A stretch of DNA of 64,000 nucleotides from Asterias rubens. Taxonomy: Eukaryota > Echinodermata > Asteroidea > Forcipulatida > Asteriidae. Every line of letters starts with the position of its first letter. The stretch's first letter is position 1. The notes under the pieces are model-generated. The model saw only the letters and a list, made by a program, of their open reading frames with translations. It was not told the DNA's origin and did no database searches. The translations under genes were made by a program, and so were the position numbers. The stretch lies in contig NC_047068.1 of NCBI RefSeq assembly GCF_902459465.1, forward strand, positions 2,604,001 through 2,668,000, in the 5' to 3' direction. Positions 57,001 through 64,000 of the stretch are shown here, piece by piece.

Positions 57001-58932
57001 GGTGGGTCCTCGAGACACTCGAGTACGGCTACGCGCTCGAGTTCACGGGGACCCCCCGTCGGACATTATAATTCGGCCCACGCCGATTCCGTCCGACATG
57101 GGAAAGCGGTTGGCTCTCGAGGGGGAGATTTCCTCCCTCCTCCAGAAACGAGCAATTTACGCCGCTCCTATGCAAGGGGCGCGGACGGGTTTCATGTCCA
57201 CCTTCTTCCTGGTTCCCAAGAAGGAGGTGGGCGAGTGGCGCCCCATCTTAAACCTGAAACCCCTCAACAGATTCATACGTCCGCAGCGCTTCCGTATGGA
57301 GACGCTGCGGACCGTTCTCGAATCTATCGCCACACCCGCCTGGGGGGCGAGCTTGGACCTGAGGGACGCGTACCTCCACGTGCCCATCAGGCCCGAGGAT
57401 CGCAAATTCCTACGCTTTATGTACAACAGCGTCATGTACGAGTTTGCGACCCTGGTTTCGGGTTGTCCACTTCGCCCATAGTGTTCACCCGGGTAGTGAA
57501 GACAATCGGGGCTGCTCTACGGAGGCGCGGGGTCATGATATTCATGTACCTCGACGACTGGCTGGTAGTGGGGCCATCGCGGGCGGCGACGGATGCGACA
57601 CTCAGGCTCACCTGGCGCCTCACTTCCGATCTCGGGTTCCTAGTGAACACCGAAAAGTCGAACCCGATACCCTCGCAGACCCCTACCTTCTTCGGAGCGG
57701 CTCTCGATCTCCGCCCACCGAGGGGACTAGCCCACCCTACGGAGGACCGCGTACTGAATCTTCTTCAGTGCGTGTCCCTCTTTCTCCCAGCGGCTGTGGC
57801 TCCGGCAAGGGCTTGGCTCAGGCTCCTTGGCCTTATGGCCAGCATGGTGGACTTGGTGGATTTTTGTCGACTCCGGATGCGGCCAATTCAGCTCCATCTG
57901 CTGTCTTTTTACCGCCCTCGACACCACCCTATCCACCTGCCGGTACCCACTACGCCCTGGCTGATCCCGCACTTGCGGTGGTGGCTGGACGAGGCCCATC
58001 TCACTCAGGGGCGCGTGTTCCGCCCCCCTCAGCCTTCGGTGACCATTGTCACCGATGCGTCACAGCAGGGCTGGGGGGCGACCCTCCACCCGCGCCAGAT
58101 CGCGGGACAGTGGGGCCCGGAACACCGCTCGTCCCACATCAATGTCCTAGAGTTGATGGCGGTCTTCAATGCCCTTCGGCATTTTCAGACTGCGGTGTCG
58201 GGACGCGCGGTGCTCGTGCGGTGCGACAATACCACGGTCGTGGCTTATGTCAACCGCCAAGGAGGCACCCGGTCGGCGCAGTTGTGCGCCCTGACTTGGG
58301 AGCTCCTTCACTGGTGCATCCGCCAGGGCGTTGCTCTGTCGGCAGTCCACATCCCGAGGGAAGAGAATGTGACAGCCGATGCCCTCTCCAGGGGCTGGAT
58401 TGCCCCGACAGAGTGGTCCTTGCTCCCTCAGGTGGCACAGACCCTCTTCCGGCTGATCGATCGACCCCACGTAGACTTGTTTGCCTCACGGGCAAACAAT
58501 CAGCTGCCAACGTATTGCTTTTCGCCTTTCCGCCATTCTCACTCATCCCCCGGGTGTTGACCAAGATAGAGACCGCCCACTGCCGGGTGCTCCTCATAGC
58601 CCCGTTCTGGCCGCGTCAGCCGTGGTTCCCTCGACTCGTGGTTCCCTCGACTCGTGAGGCTCCTGGTCCACCGCCCGGTGGTCCTGCCTCAACGTCCGGA
58701 TCTCTTTTATCAACCCAGTTCCGGGATGATTCATCCGGCCCCGAGGGAACTCCACCTGACGTGCTGGGTGTTATCACCCAGTCGCTCCGCACAGCAGGCC
58801 TTTCACGCCGGGCTGCAGAGCTTGCCGCCCAGTCGAGGCGTGCCTCCACTCGTAAGGTCTACGATTGCCGACTACGCCATTTCTTTAAATGGTGTAGACG
58901 GCGATCTATACGTCCCCCCAGTGCTTCTCTGA
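57001..58932 (+). pseudogene. DIRS B reverse transcriptase-RNase H, frameshifted
   Basis: RT block MSTFFLVPKKE, RPILNLKPLNRF, LDLRDAYLHVPIRPED lies in one frame to about 57450. A shift after YEFATL leads into FGLSTSPIVF, catalytic MYLDDWLVVG (about 57545), FLVNTEKS and SQTPTFFGAALDL. RNase H follows with TIVTDASQQGWG, NVLELMAVF, RCDNTTVVAYVNRQGG and IPREENVTADALSR, so all acidic catalytic positions are visible. After LFASRANNQLP about 25 codons are missing compared with A2 and the frame changes; the tail (FAFPPFSLIPRVLTKIE, IAPFWPRQPWFPRL) continues to about 58640. There a 16-bp tandem duplication shifts it again into DLFYQPSSGM, LHLTCWVLS, ending at 58932. The tail overlaps the recombinase frame. 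Confidence 0.88.
58622..58653 (+). repeat. 16-bp tandem duplication causing a frameshift
   Basis: tggttccctcgactcg occurs twice in a row. Sixteen extra bases shift the RNase H tail frame. A2 has one copy at the equivalent place. Confidence 0.85.
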
Positions 58933-59813
58933 GGGACGTAGGGGATTTTCTTCTCTACCTGTACGAGAGTGGGCTAGCGACCGCCACGGTCAAAAATTTC
59001 CGGTCGGCCATCGCAGCCATTCATGAGGGCTTTCCTGATGGCTCCTCGATTTCTTCCAATCGAGCGATCTGTCAGCTGGCAAGGGGCATGTTTGTATCCC
59101 GGCCTCCGGTACGCAAACTTGTCCCGTCTTGGGACCTCAAGAGTGTTCTCTCCACTCTAGCAGGTCCCCCATTCGAACCCCTCAGCAACACTCCTTTGCT
59201 GCAGTTGTCGATAAAGGTTTCCTTTCTGTTGGCGGCTGCTACGTCGCGCAGACGTAGCGAGCTCCACGCCCTGACATTGGCACCGGGTCACATTCGTTGG
59301 GAACCCGGTGGTGTCCGGCTGGTTCCTTCCGCAGGTTTTCTGACGAAGAATCAGTCTGATTCTTTTCAGCCTCCGGACATTTTCGTTCCGGACTTAAAAT
59401 CCTTCTCTGCGGTTGCGGCTGACAGGCTTTTGTGCCCTGTCCGGGTGCTTAAATGGTACATAAGCCGCACCAAGCCTATCCGCTCTGGCCATCACCAACT
59501 ATTCTTGGCCTCGACAACCCCTCATCAACCGGTAACGCGCGATACTATAGCTCGCTGGATTGTTACCGCCATCCGCTCCGTTCCGGGCGGATGGCCGGCG
59601 GCCGAGGGCAATGTTCACGCCCACGACGTATGCGGGGTGTCGTCCTCTTGGGCATTTTTTAAAGGTATACCAATAGAGGAGATAACCAAGGCAGCCTGTT
59701 GGAAGAGTTCTACAACCTTCTCACAGTGCTACCTGAAGGACGTACTCCAGACTGACGGCCAGGCAGGCCGTGCGGTGTTGCAGTCGGCCTCCCGTGGGTC
59801 ATCCTCCCGCTAG
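58654..59813 (+). pseudogene. DIRS B tyrosine recombinase
   Basis: The frame is open through to TAG at 59811-59813. The N-terminal part (VITQSLRTAGLSRRAAELAAQSRRASTRKVY) is a core-binding-like helical region, followed by LRHFFKWCRRRSI, DVGDFLLYLYESGL and FRSAIAAIHEGF. The catalytic domain has Arg in TSRRRSELHAL, Lys-rich FLTKNQSDSF, the H-x-x-R position as HDVCG and Tyr in CYLKDVLQ. A1 and A2 have HDVRG, so the second catalytic Arg is Cys here, which should disable strand transfer. The enzyme would join the circular cDNA to the genome. The true start is unclear because no ATG lies near the beginning of the frame; it may be reached by frameshifting or an overlapping upstream ORF. Confidence 0.85.
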
Positions 59814-60107
59814 TCCTCTTCGCATCAAGTCTTCACCCTCGGTGAGTTCTTGTCTGTATGCCATATATTTGTGCCACTGTTTAACATTGATAATGTTTTT
59901 TCCTTGTCCTATTGGGACGACACCCCCCGGGTCGTGTGCGGACAATGTGGCCCCCATATTTTGCGTTTCTTATTCTTGCAACAGCTGGTGCCTCCTTCCG
60001 GTCGCGCCTCGTTGCCATGACGCCATAATAATTGTATGATGTGCAATAGTCCTGCGTATACCCACCGCCTTCCAAAACGGTGCTAGTCTATGCAATTGTA
60101 GTAATTT
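59814..60107 (+). other. DIRS B 3' non-coding region
   Basis: Starts with ggtgagt shortly after the stop and ends with cctgcgtatacccaccgcc, a phrase shared with A1 and A2 just before the ICR. Confidence 0.7.
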
Positions 60108-60195
60108 GCTCTACAGGTAAGTAGAGTGACGTAGACTCCCCCCCCCCCCACAGTAGTGTGGGTAGGGTCTACGAACGAATACTTACCTGTAGAGC
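60108..60195 (+). repeat. DIRS B internal complementary region (ICR)
   Basis: gctctacaggtaagtagag-tgacgtaga in the first half complements the left end at 54417-54445. gggtctacgaacgaat-acttacctgtagagc in the second half complements the right end at 60375-60420. A CCCACA-GTAG-TGTGGG hairpin marks the middle. This is the DIRS-1 plan for copying both ends onto a circle. Confidence 0.9.
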
Positions 60196-60254
60196 ATCCC
60201 TCCCGCCTGCCCCATTATACTTGATTCTTGTATACTTGTACGTATGAGTTTCCG

Positions 60255-60443
60255 AGAAAGAGGCGATTGCGCATGGCGTTCGCGCCGGTGTGCACTGGGC
60301 GATGGAGGGCGCTGTTGCACTTGTTGTAAAAAAGTCTTAGTGTTACCTAGCGGCGCATAGGGAATATGCAATTGTAGTAATTTGCTCTACAGGTAAGTAT
60401 TCGTTCGTAGACCCTACCCACACTACTGTGGGGGGGGGGGGGG
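60255..60443 (+). repeat. DIRS B right inverted terminal repeat and end
   Basis: From gagaaagaggcgattgcgca to tgcaattgtagtaatttgc it mirrors the left repeat. It then runs gtattcgttcgtagaccc, cccacactactgtggg and a G run to 60443. Confidence 0.88.
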
Positions 60444-60894
60444 AATTTCACACCGAGCTTGGAATTGTCTAAAGTACTTTAAACATACAAGAGTGCAAAA
60501 AAAGTTAATATTCTCAGCATGAATTTAATTATAAATTTTACTATTTTGATCAGCAGGCTAAAAATGCTATGTTTGGTAAAGAATAAAAGAGAGTTTATCA
60601 TTAGAATGGCTTTAATTTTATGATAAAGTAAAAGAACAAAATCTGAACAATTTATGATGAGCCTGAAGGGCAGCGTTTAAAATGTAATAATCTAAGAAGT
60701 ATACAGATTAAAATACAAAAGGAAAAGATGGAAGGTACGAAGTACCGAGATGGACCGAAGTGTCCGAGTGCATAAAGGGCATTGTATGCTCCTTCGCTGC
60801 GCTCATACGCATGAAAAACAGTTTCACTTTATTGTAGGACACACAATAAACACACCTTGAAAACATTATTTAGTTTCAGAATTTATTAAATCAT
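60444..60894. repeat. Spacer with third flanking repeat unit
   Basis: 60490-60725 repeats the 53455-54000 units (attctcagcatga, aaagagagtttatca, gagcctgaagggca, taatctaagaagtata). It shows that DIRS B landed in this repeat. No gene is visible. Confidence 0.7.
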
Positions 60895-61050
60895 GGGTCT
60901 ACTTCACTCTACTTACCTGTAGAGCGAATACTACAATTGCATTGTTCCCTATGCCGGCAGGCAAAAAGCTAAGAGTTTTACACACAATAGCGCCCTCAAG
61001 AGTCCTATCCCCGACGCCCTGTGACATGCGCAACATGTCAGCGTCCTCTT
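60895..61050 (+). repeat. DIRS A2 left inverted terminal repeat
   Basis: gggtctacttcactctac, then ttacctgtagagcg, tactacaattgcattgttccc and on to gtcctctttttctc is the reverse complement of the right end at 63447-63590. The outer 32 bp complement the ICR left half. Confidence 0.88.
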
Positions 61051-61230
61051 TTTCTCTTAGCCGGCAAAGACAGCGGACGTAAGTACGTGATTGTCCGTAT
61101 TGCGGTAGTTTTCTTTGCCCCTTTTAGCTAATAAGAGTGTAGTTTAGCAGATATCCGATAGTAGGATAGTCTGTAAGTTGTTGAGAATTTCTTGTAGAGT
61201 TGTTGAGAAATTCTAGCGTGAGATTTAATT

Positions 61231-61890
61231 ATGAGTTATAAGAAATCGGGGAGGACAGGGCTTGTCGACGTAGGGGGGACCTACATCCCTCCGAGAGAGC
61301 CCGAGTCCTCGGGGGATTGCGGCGGTGACATTACGTCGCCGCCAAAGCAATCTCCAAGTCAGCCCCCTCAGCCATCGCCGGCTGCCGGGGCTGACGGATC
61401 TGTAACCGGCCGAGCGGGGGACCTTACGGTCTCGCCGTCTCCGCCGGGATCCGCCCGACAGAAGGGGAAACGCCCCGGTAAGGCCAAAAAATTGCTTAGT
61501 ACCGGGACGACACCCAAGAAGGGACAAGTTGGTAAGCGAGACTCCACTACGGAGCCCGCCCCATCGATCCCAGGCCAGCCAGCGGGGCACGAACCACCAG
61601 TTGCCGATCTACTGCGCAAGGGGCCCAGACCCCAACGCATGGAAGATCAACGCTCTATCAGTAAAATGGGACGGCCTACTTGCCTATGCGTTCCCACCCA
61701 TCTCACTCGTCTCTCGGGTTCTGACCAAGATCGAGCAAGAGGATTGCCGGGTCCTTCTCATAGCCCCGTTCTTGCCCCGCCAACCGTGGTTCCCACGACT
61801 CATCAGGTTACTGGTCCACCGTCCGGTGATCCTACGGATCTCCTGTACCAGCCCAGTTCGGGGATGGTCCATTCGGCTCCGGGGGATCTT
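61231..61890 (+). pseudogene. DIRS A2 gag N-terminus joined to RNase H tail
   Basis: ATG at 61231 opens a Pro/Ser/Lys-rich frame (MSYKKSGRTG, PPGSARQKGKRPGKAKK) like the start of gag in B. Around 61570 the sequence switches to the RNase H tail, best read in another frame (NHQLPIYCARGPDPNAWK, LLAYAFPPISLVSRVLTKIE, IAPFLPRQPWFPRL). A further shift at about 61840 gives DLLYQPSSGM and LHLTCWVLS. The whole RT and RNase H core are missing. The apparent 279-residue ORF is a chance read-through of the deletion join. Confidence 0.82.
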
Positions 61891-62926
61891 CACCTGACGT
61901 GCTGGGTGCTGTCACGCGATCCCTCCACTCAGCAGGCCTTTCGCAACGGGCTGCAACAATCGCAGCCCAGTCACGACGGGCCTCCACCAGGAAGGTATAC
62001 AACAGCCGACTACGCCATTTCTTTAAATAGTGTGGCCGGGAATCCCTCCATCCTACCAAACCTTCTGTAGGGGAGGTGGGGGATTTCCTGGTGTATCTCC
62101 TAGATAGCGGCCTGACGACCGGTACGGTCAGAAATAACAGGTCAGCCGTCGCCGCGATCCACCCCGGATTCCCAGACGGTTCCTCTGTCTCAGACAACGG
62201 GGCCCTTAGCCAGTTGATCAAGGGGATGTTTGTCACCCGTCCCCCAGAACGCAAACTCGTCCCGTCTTGGGACCTGTTCGACGTTCTGTCAACCTTAGCA
62301 GGGCCTCCCTACGAGCCTATGGATTGCTCCACACTACTACAGCTCTCAGTCAAGTTGGCGTTTCTCCTGGCCGTTGCTACTTCGCGACGGCGCAGTGAGC
62401 TGCATGCCCTGTCGGTAGAGACCGGACATATCCGATGGGAACCAGGCGGAGTCCGCCTGGTCCCCACGACCGGCTTTTTAACCAAGAACCAGTCAAGTTC
62501 CTTCACGCCCCCGGACATTTTTGTCCCGGACTTCAAGTCCTTTTCATCAGAGGCGAAGGACAAACTGTGGTACTTGAATCGTACAAAGTCGCTTCGTACG
62601 GACCATAAAAAGCTGTTCGTGACGACAACACCGCCCTTTCCGCCGGCGTCACAATGCACCATCTCACGATGGATCGTGACTGCCATCCGCTCCGTGCCGG
62701 GCGGCTGGCCGGCGACCGAGAATACGATTCGGGCGCATGATGTTAGGGGGGTATCCGCCTCTTGGGCCTTCTTTAAAGGGGTTCCCTTAGCAGATATCAC
62801 CAAGGCGGCCTGCTGGAAGTGTCCTAACACCTTCAGCGATCTCTACCTGAAGGATGTCCTCTAGGCAGACGGCAGAACCGGGAGAGAAGTGCTGAAGACG
62901 GCCAGTCAAGCTTCCCAGAAACGCTA
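61890..62926 (+). pseudogene. DIRS A2 tyrosine recombinase
   Basis: The recombinase frame has LRHFFK followed by TAG where A1 has the Trp codon (about 62029), so the N-terminus is cut off. The rest is open at 62076-62864 with VGDFLVYLLDSGL, TSRRRSELHAL, HDVRG and a Tyr in SDLYLKDVL, then a TAG where A1 has CAG. A 24-bp stretch coding the CPVRALKW segment is missing. The 3' bases to 62926 still match A1. Both catalytic boxes survive but the protein is incomplete. Confidence 0.88.
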
Positions 62927-63300
62927 ACTGGTGAGTCCACTTTCCTCTCTTATACATGTAATAATTTATATATTACCTATGTGCATTGGACATTTAACGA
63001 GGTGTACCTATTACCCCATAATGGCGATACCCCCCTAAGGTCTTGCGCAGAATTCACGGGCCCCCAGGGCCGCACGCGTCGTTCTCGCGGTTCCACGCGC
63101 CTGGACCGACCTGTTAATCCTGGTCCGGCCCTCTGTTAAGTAGCCCGTTTATGGCCCCTTGGCGCCCGCCTACCGGCGGGCGGGCTATGGCCCTCCATTG
63201 GGGTTCTTAGGCACGCCCCGTGTCCTACGCCCCTGTAGACATACGATAGCCTGCGTATACCCACCGCCTACTCGGTGCGAGTCTATGCAATTGTAGTATT
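62927..63300 (+). other. DIRS A2 3' non-coding region
   Basis: Nearly the same as A1 2323-2683. It shows the uninterrupted gtctatgcaattg that the hAT hit in A1. Confidence 0.8.
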
Positions 63301-63384
63301 CGCTCTACAGGTAAGTAGAGTGAAGTAGACCCCCACCCCACAGTAGTGTGGGTGGGTCTACGAGCGCATACTTACCTGTAGAGC
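63301..63384 (+). repeat. DIRS A2 internal complementary region (ICR)
   Basis: The left half cgctctacaggtaagtag-agtgaagtagaccc complements 60895-60930. The right half gggtgggtctacgagcgc-atacttacctgtagag complements 63575-63625. Confidence 0.9.
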
Positions 63385-63446
63385 ACCCTCCCTCCTACCC
63401 CACTATACGAGTGGTTTCTTGAGTACTTAGGCGCGTATCGCTTGAC

Positions 63447-63630
63447 GAAAAAGAGGACGCCGACGTGTTGCGCATGTCACAGGGCGTCGGGGATAGGACT
63501 CTTGAGGGCGCTATTGTGTGTAAAACTCTTGGCTTTTTGCCTTCCGGCATAGGGAACAATGCAATTGTAGTATTCGCTCTACAGGTAAGTATTTGCTCGT
63601 AGACCCACCCACACTACTGTGGGGTGGGGG
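63447..63630 (+). repeat. DIRS A2 right inverted terminal repeat and end
   Basis: From aaaaagaggacgccgacg to tgcaattgtagtattcgc, it mirrors the left repeat. It ends in cactactgtggggtggggg at 63630. Confidence 0.88.
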
Positions 63631-64000
63631 ACTGGGCCGTTGTTAAACTGCATAGTGTAGTTCGTACTAAACATTAGAATACAGTGTAGTTGTAGACAAT
63701 TAGTATAACAGTTTATTATTAATAAGTTAGTAGTTTAATAGTACATGTCACCGTTTCTCACTGATTCATCTGAATCATGGCTCTTTAAGCCTTCCGGGTT
63801 TCTACTGGGATCTCTCTCAAATTAAACTTCGCATTATAGTTCATTCCAAACAATTCATATTATGGTTCCTTATAAGCCTCCTGTATCGGATTGTTTAACT
63901 TTATTTAATAATAATAATTATAATATTAATAATGATTAAATCAAGTTTTCTATGTCATTTTTAAAGTGTTCTTTTGTATCCTTTGACAACTCTCTTGATT
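63631..64000. other. AT-rich, no recognised gene
   Basis: Base composition drops sharply to AT-rich after the DIRS end. An (taa)n-like patch lies at 63905-63935. No feature was recognised. Confidence 0.5.

Larger units (their letters stand above)
54417..60443 (+). mobile_element. DIRS retrotransposon family B, near full length
   Basis: It has inverted terminal repeats (54417-54575 and 60255-60410), a gag region, RT-RNase H, a tyrosine recombinase and an internal complementary region (60108-60195) whose two halves complement the two ends. That order and the ICR define DIRS. It is GC-rich against AT-rich flanks. Frameshifts in gag, RT and the RNase H tail, and a changed catalytic residue in the recombinase, show that it is inactive. 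It sits inside a degenerate repeat array. Confidence 0.93.
60895..63630 (+). mobile_element. DIRS retrotransposon copy A2, internally deleted
   Basis: It is flanked by inverted terminal repeats (60895-61050 and 63447-63590), has a gag start and a recombinase but no RT, and carries the ICR at 63301-63384. Recombinase, 3' non-coding, ICR and end sequences are nearly the same as in A1, so both belong to family A. The RT and most of RNase H are deleted between about 61570 and the RNase H tail. Stops and small deletions in the recombinase make it inactive. Confidence 0.92.

Noticed and set aside
55000..59800. Many long reverse-strand ORFs across DIRS B
   Set aside because: They lie antisense to recognised gag, RT and recombinase in GC-rich sequence, where stops are rare by chance.
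61231..62070. A 279-residue novel protein in DIRS A2
   Set aside because: It crosses a deletion join; the parts belong to gag and to the RNase H tail in other frames.

Overview
This window looks like eukaryotic intergenic or intronic DNA from a marine invertebrate deuterostome, most likely an echinoderm and possibly a sea star. That placement is an inference from the mix of DIRS, BEL/Pao, L2/CR1-like LINE, hAT, a tRNA-derived SINE and several TTAA-type or foldback short elements that I associate with echinoderm genomes; nothing here proves the species. The base is AT-rich, unique-looking sequence, and the GC-rich blocks are all DIRS retrotransposons. No complete host gene is visible. The best host candidate is one small exon coding a CARD-like domain at 49435-49633.

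Layout. 1-11620 is a DIRS element (copy A1, cut by the window start). Its 3' end is split by an 8.58-kb hAT element (2692-11271) flanked by an exact 8-bp duplication; the hAT carries large internal duplications, hairpin satellites and only the last part of a hAT transposase. 11.7-13.5 kb holds worn LINE ends and short repeats. 13582-27720 is a minus-strand BEL/Pao LTR retrotransposon with two 544-bp LTRs. Its primer-binding region resembles 35 nt of tRNA-Tyr, and its reverse transcriptase is split by a 7.2-kb DNA transposon (17029-24223). That transposon has 18-bp inverted ends, a 4-bp duplication, a DDE-like transposase broken by two frameshifts but with a good terminal intron, and many copies of a composite subterminal motif. 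27.7-33.2 kb is AT-rich and contains several non-autonomous or foldback elements. The main one is a 1.1-kb element (29454-30564) filled with a 16-bp motif. 33.2-37.2 kb carries two L2/CR1-type LINE fragments and a SINE. 37.2-43 kb is mostly unassigned. 43-47.1 kb has a cluster of compensated mini-hairpins and three LINE fragments. 47.5-49 kb has six dispersed copies of a 15-bp motif. 49.4-50.8 kb has the CARD exon followed by a foldback element. 52.2-52.6 kb holds a broken THAP domain. 54417-60443 is a nearly full-length second DIRS family (B). 60895-63630 is a deleted relative of A1 (A2).

How the parts relate. The window is a nest of insertions: the hAT went into DIRS A1, and the DNA transposon went into the BEL element. 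DIRS B and A2 each keep inverted terminal repeats plus an internal complementary region (ICR) matching both ends, which is the signature of the DIRS replication cycle. All autonomous elements seen carry inactivating lesions (stops, frameshifts, deletions or altered catalytic residues), so activity of these particular copies is unlikely. The most interesting unexplained signals are the arrays of short palindromic or dispersed words, the long tRNA-Tyr match beside the BEL LTR, and the DDE transposon whose superfamily I could not assign.
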